Part shown: piece after piece, positions 7,523 to 16,628 of the stretch | How positions within the stretch are numbered: the stretch's first letter is position 1 | Layout: each line of letters starts with the position of its first letter | Source: Psychrobacillus sp. FSL K6-4046 | Lineage (GTDB): Bacteria; Bacillota; Bacilli; Bacillales_A; Planococcaceae | Length of the DNA: 64,000 nucleotides | Direction of reading: 5' to 3' | NCBI RefSeq assembly: GCF_038624605.1 | Contig: NZ_CP152020.1 | Coordinates: forward strand, 2,473,312 to 2,537,311 | Notes under the pieces: model-generated | The model's database searches: none | Told to the model about the DNA's origin: nothing | Seen by the model: the letters and a program-made list of their open reading frames with translations, nothing else | Program-made: the position numbers and the translations under genes

Positions 7523-9082
7523 TTATTTTGCGTATTCTACGGCTCTAGTTTCTCTGATTACAGTTACTTTTATGTGACCAGGATAATCGAGCTCTTCTTC
7601 AATTCGCTTACGGATGTCTCTTGCCAAGCGATGAGCCGTAATGTCATCGATTTGATCAGGACGAACCATAATGCGGATTTCTCTACCCGCTTGAATAGCA
7701 AAGGATTTTTCAACACCTTCATAGGATTCTGAAATTTCCTCTAGTTTTTCAAGGCGGCGAATGTAATTTTCTAATGTTTCACTTCTTGCACCAGGTCTAG
7801 CTGCAGATAAAGCATCTGCTGCTGCTACTAATACGGCAATGACAGAAGTAGCTTCTGTATCTCCGTGATGGGAAGCAATACTATTAATTACTACCGGATG
7901 TTCTTTATACTTTCTTGCAAGTTCTACCCCTATTTCAACGTGACTTCCTTCCACTTCATGGTCAATTGCTTTTCCGATGTCGTGTAATAAGCCTGCACGT
8001 CTAGCAAGTGTTACGTCTTCTCCAAGCTCTGCAGCTAAGAGACCAGCTAAATAGGCAACTTCAGTAGAATGTTTTAATACGTTTTGACCATAACTTGTAC
8101 GGTATCTTAAACGGCCTAAAATCTTCATCAAATCTGGATGTAGGTTATGAACACCTATATCAAAAGTAGTTTGTTCGCCAATTTCGCGAATTTGTTCATC
8201 TACTTCTCTTCTAGACTTCTCTACCATTTCTTCAATTCGAGCAGGATGGATACGTCCATCTTGCACTAATTTTTCAAGGGCTAATCGAGCAGTCTCTCTT
8301 CTAATCGGATCGAACCCGGAAAGAATTACAGCCTCTGGTGTGTCGTCAATGATAAGATCGATACCAGTCAATGTTTCGAGTGTACGAATGTTTCGTCCTT
8401 CACGTCCGATAATTCGTCCTTTCATCTCGTCATTCGGTAAGTTTACAACCGAAACGGTAGTTTCCGCAACGTGATCTGCTGCAAACCTTTGTAAAGCAAG
8501 TGAAAGTATTTCTCTCGATTTCTTGTCAGCTTCTTCTTTGGCTCTTGTTTCAGATTCTTTAGTCATCACAGCAATATCAGTAGCCAATTCATTTTCTACC
8601 TCTTGAAGAATGATAGTTTTTGCTTCTTCACGAGTAAGAGTAGAAATACGTTGTAGCTCTGTTTGTTGCTCTTCAACTAGTTCATCCACTTTACTTTCCT
8701 TTTGTTCGATATGCTGTTGTCTTTGTGTTAGAGCATCTTCTTTACGCTCAAGACTTACTTCTCTCTTGTTTAGAGCATCATCTTTACGATCTAGATTCTC
8801 TTCTCTTTGTAATAACCGATTTTCCTGTTTTTGCAGTTCCATGCGGCGTTCTCGGATGTCAGATTCAGCTTCATTTCGTAATTGGTGAGTTTCATCTTTG
8901 GCCTCTAAAAGTGCTTCTTTCTTTAATGCTTCTGCCTCTCGCTTTGCTTCCTCTATAATGAGTACAGAAGATTGTTTTGCACCAGTCACTTTTGAATCAT
9001 TCACTTTTTTCAGATAACCGTAACCAACAGCGCCACCGATAATAAGACCAAGCAAAGCGGAGATGATAATTTCCCATGTCAT
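7523..9082 (-). CDS. rny: Ribonuclease Y
   Basis: Membrane-anchored endoribonuclease that starts decay of much of the mRNA in Firmicutes. Domain order: N-terminal membrane helix (about residues 4-22), long charged coiled coil (about 30-200), KH domain ([15 protein letters not shown]), then HD domain with the metal-binding LLHDIGKA and the HHGD motif. The C-terminus [15 protein letters not shown] closely matches B. subtilis RNase Y (520 aa). I use ATG 9082, which has AGAGGGGG at a normal distance. A GTG at 9091 is also in frame but lies directly against that site. A strong promoter lies about 110 bp upstream. Confidence 0.95.
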   Translation of the reverse strand: MTWEIIISALLGLIIGGAVGYGYLKKVNDSKVTGAKQSSVLIIEEAKREAEALKKEALLEAKDETHQLRNEAESDIRERRMELQKQENRLLQREENLDRKDDALNKREVSLERKEDALTQRQQHIEQKESKVDELVEEQQTELQRISTLTREEAKTIILQEVENELATDIAVMTKESETRAKEEADKKSREILSLALQRFAADHVAETTVSVVNLPNDEMKGRIIGREGRNIRTLETLTGIDLIIDDTPEAVILSGFDPIRRETARLALEKLVQDGRIHPARIEEMVEKSRREVDEQIREIGEQTTFDIGVHNLHPDLMKILGRLRYRTSYGQNVLKHSTEVAYLAGLLAAELGEDVTLARRAGLLHDIGKAIDHEVEGSHVEIGVELARKYKEHPVVINSIASHHGDTEATSVIAVLVAAADALSAARPGARSETLENYIRRLEKLEEISESYEGVEKSFAIQAGREIRIMVRPDQIDDITAHRLARDIRKRIEEELDYPGHIKVTVIRETRAVEYAK

Positions 9083-9182
9083 TTCGAACACCCCCTCTTG
9101 CTATACTTTTAAGTTTCAGTCGGCACATATATGCTAATTGAATGCATATTTGTACTGCTTTTTAGTCATTTAATAAAGAAAT

Positions 9183-9202
9183 TATACAATTTTAATTGTA
9201 TA
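9183..9202. promoter_or_regulatory. Perfect 20-bp palindrome on the rny promoter
   Basis: TATACAATT-TT-AATTGTATA is perfectly symmetric apart from the TT spacer and contains the -10 hexamer of the proposed rny promoter. Its position suggests a repressor operator; otherwise it may be chance in AT-rich DNA. Confidence 0.5.
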
Positions 9203-9223
9203 GATGTAGAAATACTCTGTCAA
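9195..9223 (-). promoter_or_regulatory. Strong sigma-A-type promoter for rny
   Basis: On the minus strand consensus TTGACA (9223-9218) and TACAAT (9200-9195) are spaced by exactly 17 bp, about 110 bp upstream of rny. Confidence 0.7.
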
Positions 9224-9606
9224 GGAAACGGAAGAATATTATTAGTTTTAGAGAGAGGATATCTATTACTTTAGGTATTGCCTAAATAATATGATTTCAT
9301 AATTCCTATTTGAAACAATTTCATATTTTCTTTTATTATGTAAAACCACAAGGAACAATCAATAAAAAAATCATGATATTTATCTGCTCAGCAAAGAAAT
9401 TATAATTAGTTTCAGCTCTGGTTGTCCTTTTCTGAAGAATGATCAATGTTCATTCAACCGACTAGATTCATTGCCTGTCGTTTCAACGAACGCTTTTAAT
9501 AGGTAAAGCTTCTAATTTTGAATTTAGCTCATTCACAACTACTAAAGTTCAAGTAAAATGGACTTTATGATAAGTTTAAACTACAAAAAATATTAGAAAT
9601 AGATTT

Positions 9607-9646
9607 TAAAAAAAGATACCAAGAGAGAGTCTCTTGATATCTTTTT
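9607..9646 (-). terminator. recA terminator
   Basis: A long stem starting AAAAGATACCAAGAGA at 9611 pairs with TCTCTTGATATCTTTT, with one small mismatch and a short loop, followed on the minus strand by a T-rich run. It starts about 12 bp beyond the recA stop. Confidence 0.88.
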
Positions 9647-9657
9647 AACTTTAACTA

Positions 9658-10722
9658 TTATTCATCTTCTAAAAGTAGCTCGAACTCGCCATCTTCGTCC
9701 TCTGGCTCATGCGCTGCAATAACAAGTGCACCAGCAGACATACCTAGAGATTGACGGATTTTTAATGCCACTTCTTCTTTAATAGCAGGGTTTTCTTTCA
9801 AGAATTGCTTAGCGTTTTCTCGCCCTTGGCCAATACGTTCTTCATTGTAAGCATACCAAGAACCACTTTTTTGGATAATATCGTATTCAGAACCTATATC
9901 AACGATTTCTCCTTCTTGAGAGATTCCTTCTCCGTACATAATATCTACTTCTGCAGTTTTAAATGGTGGAGCAACTTTGTTTTTTACTACTTTAATTTTC
10001 GTTTTGTTACCCATAATGTCTGTACCTTGTTTAATAGCTTCAGCACGTCTTACTTCTAAGCGGACAGAGCTGTAGAATTTAAGTGCACGACCACCAGGCG
10101 TTACCTCCGGGTTACCAAACATTACTCCAACTTTTTCACGAATTTGGTTAATAAAGATTGCTATAGTGTTAGATTTGTTAATAACTCCTGATAGCTTACG
10201 TAATGCTTGAGACATTAAGCGAGCTTGAAGACCAATATGAGAGTCTCCCATTTCTCCTTCTATCTCCGCTTTTGGTACTAATGCTGCAACAGAGTCGATA
10301 ACAATGATTTCAACCGCACCACTGCGGACTAGAGCTTCTGCGATTTCAAGGGCTTGCTCTCCAGTGTCGGGTTGAGATAATAATAATTCATCTATGTTAA
10401 CGCCTAGTTTTTGTGCATATACAGGGTCCAACGCATGCTCTGCATCAATAAATGCCGCTTGCCCACCTGTTTTTTGTATTTCTGCAATAGCGTGAAGCGC
10501 TACAGTTGTTTTACCTGAGCTCTCTGGGCCATAAATTTCAATAATACGACCTCTTGGATATCCGCCTATTCCAAGTGCTGCATCAAGAGCTAGGGAACCA
10601 CTTGAAGAGGTAGAGATTTCACGGTCTGTTTTCTCTCCTAATTTCATTACGGACCCTTTACCAAATTGTTTCTCTATTTGTTTTAAAGCCATTTCTAACG
10701 CTGCTTTACGATCATTAGCCAA
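9658..10722 (-). CDS. recA: Recombinase RecA
   Basis: DNA strand-exchange ATPase and co-protease for LexA. The 354 residues show Walker [10 protein letters not shown] (65-73), the IDAEHALDP segment, the Walker B region [10 protein letters not shown], the L2 region [13 protein letters not shown] and an acidic C-terminal tail ([16 protein letters not shown]). Start is TTG at 10722, giving [10 protein letters not shown], with AGGAGG 8 bases upstream. It is expressed from its own LexA-controlled promoter and ended by a strong hairpin, so it is a single-gene unit; cinA lies upstream. Confidence 0.98.
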   Translation of the reverse strand: MANDRKAALEMALKQIEKQFGKGSVMKLGEKTDREISTSSSGSLALDAALGIGGYPRGRIIEIYGPESSGKTTVALHAIAEIQKTGGQAAFIDAEHALDPVYAQKLGVNIDELLLSQPDTGEQALEIAEALVRSGAVEIIVIDSVAALVPKAEIEGEMGDSHIGLQARLMSQALRKLSGVINKSNTIAIFINQIREKVGVMFGNPEVTPGGRALKFYSSVRLEVRRAEAIKQGTDIMGNKTKIKVVKNKVAPPFKTAEVDIMYGEGISQEGEIVDIGSEYDIIQKSGSWYAYNEERIGQGRENAKQFLKENPAIKEEVALKIRQSLGMSAGALVIAAHEPEDEDGEFELLLEDE

Positions 10723-10764
10723 ATGTATTTCCTCCTAGAAACTATCATTTTTTTTACTATCTTT

Positions 10765-10793
10765 AGTATACTCGGTCTTTGAGAAATTTACAA
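10765..10793 (-). promoter_or_regulatory. recA promoter
   Basis: TTGTAA (10793-10788) and TATACT (10770-10765) on the minus strand are spaced by 17 bp, about 45 bp upstream of the recA start and next to a LexA box. Confidence 0.75.
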
Positions 10794-10801
10794 GAAAAAA
10801 G

Positions 10802-10815
10802 CGAACATCTATTCG
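10802..10815. promoter_or_regulatory. LexA (DinR) SOS box upstream of recA
   Basis: CGAACATCTATTCG matches the Gram-positive SOS operator (CGAAC-N4-GTTCG) with one deviation in the right half (ATTCG). It lies 8 bp upstream of the -35 hexamer of recA, which implies SOS induction. Confidence 0.8.
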
Positions 10816-10845
10816 TTTATTTTTTAACACTATTAGATTTTGATA

Positions 10846-10884
10846 GGAAAAAACAGCACAAAATGATAATTTGAGCCGTTTTCC
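10846..10884 (-). terminator. Weak candidate terminator after cinA
   Basis: GGAAAACGGC and an imperfect complement in GCTGTTTTTTCC can pair across a loop of about 17 bases, with a U-rich right arm, just after the cinA stop at 10895. The pairing is interrupted by a bulge. Confidence 0.3.
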
Positions 10885-10894
10885 TTTGTTAAAA

Positions 10895-12151
10895 TTAAAT
10901 TTTCGATAATCCTTCTTCTCTTAAAAGTCGAATCAAATAATGAATAGTAAACTTAACTGTTCTTAAACGATTTGTGTTTCTCATACCAGATAGATTCAAT
11001 TTATAAGAAATTGGGGCAACGTCTCCATACGCTATTCCAATCCACACCGTTCCTGCCGGTTGATCTCCGTGTCCATCTGGCCCAGCTGCTCCAGTAATAC
11101 CTACACCTATCGTTGTTTCAAACTTTTCTTTGACTCGACTAGCCATTTCTTCTGCAACCTGACTAGAAACGACACTATGTTCATCAATCGTTTCTCTCTT
11201 AACACTAAGCTGATTGATTTTCACTTCTTCTGTATAGGTGATAATGCCACCTACAAGTGCTACGCCCATTCCTGGGACTGCCGCTAACTCCGATTGAAAA
11301 AGTCCAGCAGTCATACTTTCTGCAGCAGAAATTGTTAGCTCATTGTCAATTAGAATATCTCTAAGCTTGGAGGCTAACGATTCGTTATTATAGCCATATA
11401 CATATTTGCCCACGCGGTTTAAGATTTCAGCTTGTAGCTTTTCAATCCTTTTCCAAGCTTCTTCCTCCGTATCTGCTTTCGCAGTAAGTCGTAAGGTTAC
11501 CTCGCCGTCAGAAGCTAGCGGCGCAAGGGTCGGATTTGTTTGATTGTCCAATAAATCCTGGACCTCATTCTCCAACTCTGCTTCGCCAATACCATAAAAG
11601 CGAATGACATGGGACATAATTACATTTTCTTTGTAAAGCAGTTTAGGTAACAGCGGCTTAGCCTCAAATTGGAACATCGGCTCTAATTCTTTTGGAGGGC
11701 CAGGCAATAACATATATGTATGTTTCTCTGTGGAAAGCAGCATCCCCGGAGCCATCCCATGCTTGTTTTCAAGGACAGTACAGCCGTCTAAAACTAATGC
11801 TTGTTTTTTATTGTTCTCCGTCATTACTTTTCCAGCTCTTTTAAAGAAATCCTCAATATAAATGATTGCATGATCATCTAATACAAGATTTTTGTTAAGG
11901 TGTTTAGAAATTGTTTCTTTTGTAAGATCGTCTTTAGTAGGTCCTAAACCTCCTGAAAAAATAATGAGGTCAGCTCGATTTTCTGCGATTTTTATGGCTT
12001 CTAACAAACGATTAGGATTGTCTCCAACTACTGTGTGGTAATACACATCGATCCCTAACTCTGCCAGCTGGGAGGATATATATCTTGCGTTCGTATTGGA
12101 AATTTGCCCTAACAATAATTCTGATCCTACCGCAATAATCTCTGCTTTCAT
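10895..12151 (-). CDS. cinA: CinA, nicotinamide-nucleotide amidase / competence-damage protein
   Basis: Two-domain protein. The N-terminal MoaB/MogA-like domain (residues about 1-170; GSELLLGQISNTNA and FSGGLGPTKDD) is linked to ADP-ribose or pyridine-nucleotide hydrolysis. The C-terminal CinA domain (about 255-415; AAESMTAG and GITGAAGPDG) is the NMN deamidase module. The 418 residues are family length. It is classically co-transcribed with recA in competent Gram-positives; here recA also has its own LexA-type promoter. ATG 12151 has a GAAGGAAG site. Confidence 0.95.
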   Translation of the reverse strand: MKAEIIAVGSELLLGQISNTNARYISSQLAELGIDVYYHTVVGDNPNRLLEAIKIAENRADLIIFSGGLGPTKDDLTKETISKHLNKNLVLDDHAIIYIEDFFKRAGKVMTENNKKQALVLDGCTVLENKHGMAPGMLLSTEKHTYMLLPGPPKELEPMFQFEAKPLLPKLLYKENVIMSHVIRFYGIGEAELENEVQDLLDNQTNPTLAPLASDGEVTLRLTAKADTEEEAWKRIEKLQAEILNRVGKYVYGYNNESLASKLRDILIDNELTISAAESMTAGLFQSELAAVPGMGVALVGGIITYTEEVKINQLSVKRETIDEHSVVSSQVAEEMASRVKEKFETTIGVGITGAAGPDGHGDQPAGTVWIGIAYGDVAPISYKLNLSGMRNTNRLRTVKFTIHYLIRLLREEGLSKI

Positions 12152-12166
12152 CCCAAAACTTCCTTC

Positions 12167-12751
12167 CTATTTTGAGTCAAGTAACACTTTGCGATTCAAA
12201 TAGAAATAATCAAATCCCGACCATAAAGTAAAGAATAGACAAACGTATAGCATGATCATATCAAATGGGAAATTGAACATTTCAAAAAATACATTTCCTA
12301 AAAGTAATGATGAAATCGCGATAATTTGTGTCCACATTTTTATTTTACCGAGTTGGTTTGCTGCAACTACCTCTCCTGTATTCGCTAATATTAAGCGTAA
12401 ACCAGTCACTGCAAATTCACGGCTGATAATTAATATAACTACCCACGCTGGTGCAACTCCAAACTGCACTAATATAATTAATGCTGCTGAAACTAGCAAT
12501 TTGTCCGCTAGAGGATCTAAAAACTTACCCATATTGGTTACTAAATTATATTTACGAGCATAATAACCATCGATAAAATCAGTAATAGAGGCGATAATAA
12601 AAATAATAGCTCCAATTAGGTGATTTACTGGAATAGTTGCGCCTAAAAAACTAGCTTCCCCCCAGTTAAAATCAATTAGCATAAAAATCATAAATACTGG
12701 AATTAAAAATATGCGAAACATAGAAATTTGGTTTGGTATATTCATTTTCAT
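12167..12751 (-). CDS. pgsA: CDP-diacylglycerol--glycerol-3-phosphate 3-phosphatidyltransferase
   Basis: Makes phosphatidylglycerol phosphate, the committed step to phosphatidylglycerol, in the membrane. The CDP-alcohol phosphotransferase signature is complete: Asp58, Asp61, Gly62, Ala65, Arg66, Gly75, Asp79 and Asp83 within TDFIDGYYAR and GKFLDPLADK. Several membrane helices span the 194 residues. ATG 12751 is preferred, 9 bases after AAAGGAG; a TTG at 12754 and an ATG at 12745 are alternatives. It lies between rodZ and cinA, the standard Bacillales order. Confidence 0.95.
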   Translation of the reverse strand: MKMNIPNQISMFRIFLIPVFMIFMLIDFNWGEASFLGATIPVNHLIGAIIFIIASITDFIDGYYARKYNLVTNMGKFLDPLADKLLVSAALIILVQFGVAPAWVVILIISREFAVTGLRLILANTGEVVAANQLGKIKMWTQIIAISSLLLGNVFFEMFNFPFDMIMLYVCLFFTLWSGFDYFYLNRKVLLDSK

Positions 12752-12775
12752 CAAAAAATACTCCTTTCATATTTC

Positions 12776-12807
12776 AAACAAAATAGCCATCTAATCGATG
12801 ACTATTT
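12776..12807 (-). terminator. Hairpin after rodZ
   Basis: On the minus strand AAATAGTCATC pairs with GATGGCTATTT (one G-U pair) and is followed by TTGTTT. It overlaps the rodZ stop. Some read-through to pgsA is plausible. Confidence 0.55.
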
Positions 12808-13656
12808 GCTGAATTTTATAACTAAATTTTGAGGACTCTTATCTGTTGGGAATTCTACTAGCTCATCATTAATAAAGACTTGCGTAACTGGAACGTTACC
12901 CACTCTCACGCGAATTTGTTCCGTTGTAGTTACATCTAGCTCATATGGCGTTCCAGTGTTAACCCAGCTATCATATAAAGTTTTGTTTGCTTGGTCTTTT
13001 AAGTTTAACCATGTCTTGTCGCTGCTAGCCATTAACTTTAGCTGATAAGTTTCTGCACCAGATACAGTATATGTTGAAGTTTCCCCTTGAGTCCCCTCTA
13101 ACGTGAAAGCTAGTTTAGGCACTGGTTCTTCTTCAATTTCTTCTTCCACAGCCTCTTCCTCTTCTTCATTATCTGTAGCTGTTTGATCCGAAGGTGGAGG
13201 AGTGATATCCATAGTCACTGGTTCCTCTGTTTCTACTGCAGGTGACTCTTCCGTCTCTGGAGAGTTCTGTCTAAGTGTCCATACAATCACAATTATCGCG
13301 ACAACAAACAATGCCACAATAATCATCGGCATAATTTCCATAAATCTGTTCGATGCTCGGCCACCCAAAGTTCTTCTAGACGGTGTTGCAGGAATAGTTT
13401 TTGCAACATCCTCATTTGTAGGACTTGGAAGCTCTGATTTGTATGTCTCTAAAAGCTCATCCCCATTTAAGCCAACTGCCTCTGCGTATTGCTTGATAAA
13501 AGCTCGCACGTAAAAAGCACCAGGAATTGTAGAATAATTCCCTTCCTCAATGTTAGCTAAATACCTTTTTTGGATTTTTGTTATTTCTTGCAAATCCTCG
13601 ATACTATATCCTTTTGCTGTTCTCGCTTCTTTTAAACGAGTACCAAGTTCAGTCAA
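12802..13656 (-). CDS. rodZ: RodZ-like cell-shape protein (YmfM)
   Basis: Membrane protein that links the MreB cytoskeleton to the elongation machinery. Residues about 1-70 form a Cro/CI-type helix-turn-helix domain (LKEARTAKGYSIEDLQEITK). A single membrane helix follows at about 109-128, then an acidic linker (132-178, rich in Glu and Pro). The C-terminal extracytoplasmic DUF4115 domain (about 190-284) contains SSDKTWLNLKD and RVGNVPVTQVFIN. Start is TTG at 13656 (TTG ACT GAA), with a GTAGGTG site. The 284 residues are a normal length. It lies between ymfK and pgsA. Confidence 0.9.
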   Translation of the reverse strand: MTELGTRLKEARTAKGYSIEDLQEITKIQKRYLANIEEGNYSTIPGAFYVRAFIKQYAEAVGLNGDELLETYKSELPSPTNEDVAKTIPATPSRRTLGGRASNRFMEIMPMIIVALFVVAIIVIVWTLRQNSPETEESPAVETEEPVTMDITPPPSDQTATDNEEEEEAVEEEIEEEPVPKLAFTLEGTQGETSTYTVSGAETYQLKLMASSDKTWLNLKDQANKTLYDSWVNTGTPYELDVTTTEQIRVRVGNVPVTQVFINDELVEFPTDKSPQNLVIKFSK

Positions 13657-13673
13657 TTAAAACACCTACTTCG

Positions 13674-14483
13674 TTAAAAATTAAATTCACCGAATCCGCC
13701 AAATCCACCCATGCCTTTGTCGGTCATCGCATGATTTTTTTCCATCATTTCGTACGTTATTTCTTCCTCTGGACTATGACGAAGCTCAATTATATAGTCA
13801 AAATCCTCTATAGAATATTCGGAATGCTTGATGAACATATCTGGGTGCTCCACTACTTTAATAGTAGGCATTCTCATCATTTCCCTAACAAGTTGTAGAT
13901 GCTTTTCATCATTTGACTTTCTTGTAACAATTCCATCCAGAATAAAGATATTGCGATCGCTGAATTCATCCCCAGCGAGTTGATTTCTAATCGTTTGCTT
14001 AATCATTGTGGAAGACAGGAAAATCCATTTTTTGTTCGCACAAACACTTGCTGCAACTACAGATTCTGTTTTCCCTACTCTAGGCATACCTCTGATACCG
14101 ATTAGCTTATGTCCTTCCTGTTTAAAGATCTCAGCCATGAAATCTACTAGTAGACCAAGCTCATCTCTTACGAATCGAAAAGTCTTTCTGTCATCAGCAT
14201 CTCTTTGTATGTATCTTCCGTGACGCACAGCTAAACGATCTCTTAGCTTCGGCTCACGAAACTTAGTTAAATGAATTGTTTCCATTGTGGAAATGATATG
14301 TTCAAAGCGTTCAATATTTTCTTTTTTTTCAGCTTTAATGAGCATACCACGTCTACCCTCATCTACTCCATTAATAGTGACTATATTTACTCGCAGCATA
14401 CCCAATAGAGAAGAAATGTCTCCTAAAAGTCCAGGACGATTTACTTGAATTTCGTATTCAAAAAACCATTCACTTGCCATCAT
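13674..14483 (-). CDS. ymfK: Conserved YmfK protein (DUF3388) with P-loop-like motif
   Basis: Conserved in Bacillales, function unknown to me. Residues about 5-75 resemble an ACT-type regulatory fold (EIQVNRPGLLGDISSLLGML). The middle carries a P-loop-like GMPRVGKT at 132-139, followed by hydrophobic strands (KWIFLSST, NIFILDGIV). The C-terminus is glycine-rich (GMGGFGGFGEF). The combination suggests a small-molecule-sensing NTP-binding protein, but this is inference. It is 16 bp from rodZ and upstream of pgsA, and is separated from ymfI by a strong terminator, so it starts the ymfK-rodZ-pgsA-cinA unit. B. subtilis ymfJ, normally next to it, is absent. Confidence 0.8.
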   Translation of the reverse strand: MMASEWFFEYEIQVNRPGLLGDISSLLGMLRVNIVTINGVDEGRRGMLIKAEKKENIERFEHIISTMETIHLTKFREPKLRDRLAVRHGRYIQRDADDRKTFRFVRDELGLLVDFMAEIFKQEGHKLIGIRGMPRVGKTESVVAASVCANKKWIFLSSTMIKQTIRNQLAGDEFSDRNIFILDGIVTRKSNDEKHLQLVREMMRMPTIKVVEHPDMFIKHSEYSIEDFDYIIELRHSPEEEITYEMMEKNHAMTDKGMGGFGGFGEFNF

Positions 14484-14561
14484 GTATTCCTCCCTTTATA
14501 GAATGACGTTCTCAATGCATTAATAGTTCTATCATATATGATTTTATAACCGAATAAAAGG

Positions 14562-14595
14562 AAAAAAGAAAAGAGAGTTAACTTCCCCCTTTTCT
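14562..14595 (-). terminator. Terminator of the ymfF-ymfH-ymfI operon
   Basis: On the minus strand AGAAAAGGGGG pairs with CTCTCTTTTCT (11 bp with two G-U pairs, 7-base loop) and is followed by TTTTTT. It starts 5 bp after the ymfI stop. Confidence 0.82.
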
Positions 14596-14599
14596 TTTC

Positions 14600-15331
14600 C
14601 TAAATATACCAACCACCATTAACTCGAATGACTTGACCAGTAATATAATATGCTTTCTCACTTGCTAAAAAAACAACCACATTGGCTACGTCCTGTGGTT
14701 TTCCAAATATACCTGCAGGAATCTCTTCTAATATAAACTCTCGTGATTCATCATCTAAATGAGCGTTCATTTTTGTATCGATAAAACCTGGTGCTACGAC
14801 ATTGACGTTTGTCTTTTGCATTGCAACCTCTTTAGCATAGGCTTTCACAAACGCATGCTGAGCCCCTTTAGCAGCGGAATAGGCTGCCTCATAGGAAGCA
14901 CCTGTTTCTCCCCATATAGAGCCAATAAAGATAATAGAGCTATGCTCATGCTTTCGTAGCTTAGGCGCTAATCTTCCCGCTAAAAACATCGGATGCTCTA
15001 CATGTACTTGAAAGAGATGTCTTATTTCCTCCAGAGAGGTCTCTTCTATACCTTTATAAAGACTTTGGCCTTGGGCAAAGACAATCGATTGAAGAGAGTA
15101 AATAGAATTCACAATGACTTCAATTGCATTTGTATCTAATAGGTCTGCTTGAATAGGTATGAATTCCTGTTCTGGATAGGCAAGATCGAGGGCAACTATA
15201 AGTTCATCCACCTTCTCTTTATTACTTGCAAAATGAAGGTACAGGGACCATCCAGCCTCCGCCATACTTAGGCTAGTAGCAATCCCTATTTCTCCAGACG
15301 CACCTATCACTAGAGCAAACTTCTTAGCCAT
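14600..15331 (-). CDS. ymfI: Short-chain dehydrogenase/reductase (YmfI)
   Basis: NAD(P)-dependent oxidoreductase of the SDR family, similar to FabG. Visible are the nucleotide-binding GASGEIG (10-16), catalytic Ser138 (IFIGSIWGE), Tyr151 and Lys155 (YSAAK), and the family C-terminus with VRVNGG-type spacing (RVNGGWYI). Substrate is not predictable; the gene is conserved next to the M16 peptidase pair. The start at 15331 (MAKKFALVIG) has AAAGGAAAC upstream and overlaps the ymfH stop by 8 bp. A longer in-frame start at 15421 would lie inside ymfH and lacks a site. Confidence 0.88.
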   Translation of the reverse strand: MAKKFALVIGASGEIGIATSLSMAEAGWSLYLHFASNKEKVDELIVALDLAYPEQEFIPIQADLLDTNAIEVIVNSIYSLQSIVFAQGQSLYKGIEETSLEEIRHLFQVHVEHPMFLAGRLAPKLRKHEHSSIIFIGSIWGETGASYEAAYSAAKGAQHAFVKAYAKEVAMQKTNVNVVAPGFIDTKMNAHLDDESREFILEEIPAGIFGKPQDVANVVVFLASEKAYYITGQVIRVNGGWYI

Positions 15332-16628
15332 TATCTGTTTCCTTTGATGGAATAATCTTAAATACAGTATGCGTATTCTCATCCTTAAAGGCTTCAAATG
15401 CCTTCTTGACTTGGTCCACATCTAAGTTCTCTAAGGCTGGTACTACATCAAATAAATTCATATCGTTAAACTTATAACGAGTAAATTGGTTTGCAATATA
15501 TTCAATTGAATTTAATGAACGTAAGAAATGACCAATTTTCTTTCTGGTGATTCGTTTCATATCCTCTTCTTCTAATGTCCAATTCGTTGCAAATTTAGTG
15601 ATAGTTTCTTTAATCTTCTGACCAAGCTCTTCTGGATTTCCTGTATCGGAGCCTATCATTGCAAAACCGTAGCCTTCCTCCATAGAGAAGTCTGCACTAT
15701 AGGATTCATCGATTAACCCTTTTTCATAGACCTCTTGGAAAAACGAGGATGTTCTACCGAATATCAGTTCAACTGCCACTTGCATAGCCAACTCATAATT
15801 TAACATTTCTTCACCGGTAATATTAACATTGTTCGATTTTATGCCATATAAAAGCTTAGACTTTTGTACGTCCATTTTTAACGTTCGTTCTTTTTTATCT
15901 ACTTGCGGCTGCTCATCTGGGTAGAAACGGACAATTTCCTCTGGAGCCTTAAATTCTTTTTTAGCCTGATTTTCTTTCACAAATTCCATCATTTCTTTAG
16001 GATCTACAGCTCCTACAACGAACAACACCATATTCGAAGGGTGGTAAAACGTGTTATAGCATTCGTAAAGATGCTCAGCTGTAATATGACTAATAGACTC
16101 TATTGTGCCCGCGATATCAATTTTCACTGGATGTTCTTTGTACATATTTTCAATCGTACCAAAGTATAACCTCCAGTCCGGCTGGTCGTCATACATGGTA
16201 ATTTCTTGCCCAATAATACCCTTTTCCTTTTCAACAGTTTGTTCTGTGAAATATGGCTCCTGTACAAAATTAAGAAGAGTATTAGTGTTTTCTAATATAT
16301 TATCTGTTGAGGAGAATAAATAAGAAGTTCTTGTAAATGATGTGAATGCATTGGCAGAAGCCCCATTTTCACTGAACTTCTGGAAAACATCTCCTTCTTC
16401 CTTTTCAAACATTTTATGCTCTAGAAAATGGGCGATCCCGTCTGGTACTGTAACAGGCTCTTTTTTACCTAGAGGAATAAATTCTCGGTCAATAGAACCG
16501 TATTTTGTAGTAAAGGTTACATATGTTTTGGAAAAGCCTTTTTTAGGCAAAATATAGACATTTAATCCATTGGAAAGTTCTTCGTGATATAGTGTTTCTT
16601 CTAGCTGTTCAAAGTAAGTTTCATTCAT
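15324..16628 (-). CDS. ymfH: M16-family zinc protease YmfH (catalytically competent subunit)
   Basis: Insulinase-like peptidase. The inverted zinc motif is intact: HFLEH at residues 67-71 (His67, Glu70, His71), with the third ligand candidate Glu142 in EKGIIGQEITMYDD. Two M16 half-domains fill the 434 residues. The partner gene ymfF encodes a homologue without this motif, so the pair resembles mitochondrial-type or AlbE/AlbF heterodimers of active and inactive subunits. ATG 16628 is chosen because it aligns with the B. subtilis protein and overlaps the ymfF stop by 8 bp; an upstream start at 16715 would lie deep in ymfF. Confidence 0.9.
   Translation of the reverse strand: MNETYFEQLEETLYHEELSNGLNVYILPKKGFSKTYVTFTTKYGSIDREFIPLGKKEPVTVPDGIAHFLEHKMFEKEEGDVFQKFSENGASANAFTSFTRTSYLFSSTDNILENTNTLLNFVQEPYFTEQTVEKEKGIIGQEITMYDDQPDWRLYFGTIENMYKEHPVKIDIAGTIESISHITAEHLYECYNTFYHPSNMVLFVVGAVDPKEMMEFVKENQAKKEFKAPEEIVRFYPDEQPQVDKKERTLKMDVQKSKLLYGIKSNNVNITGEEMLNYELAMQVAVELIFGRTSSFFQEVYEKGLIDESYSADFSMEEGYGFAMIGSDTGNPEELGQKIKETITKFATNWTLEEEDMKRITRKKIGHFLRSLNSIEYIANQFTRYKFNDMNLFDVVPALENLDVDQVKKAFEAFKDENTHTVFKIIPSKETDNG

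Larger units (their letters stand above)
9092..9606. other. Long AT-rich gap between recA and rny
   Basis: No open frame resembling a protein is seen in this stretch of about 515 bp. It holds the rny promoter and a palindrome near 9183-9223. In B. subtilis pbpX occupies the recA-rny interval; no recognisable remnant of it is visible here. Confidence 0.5.
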
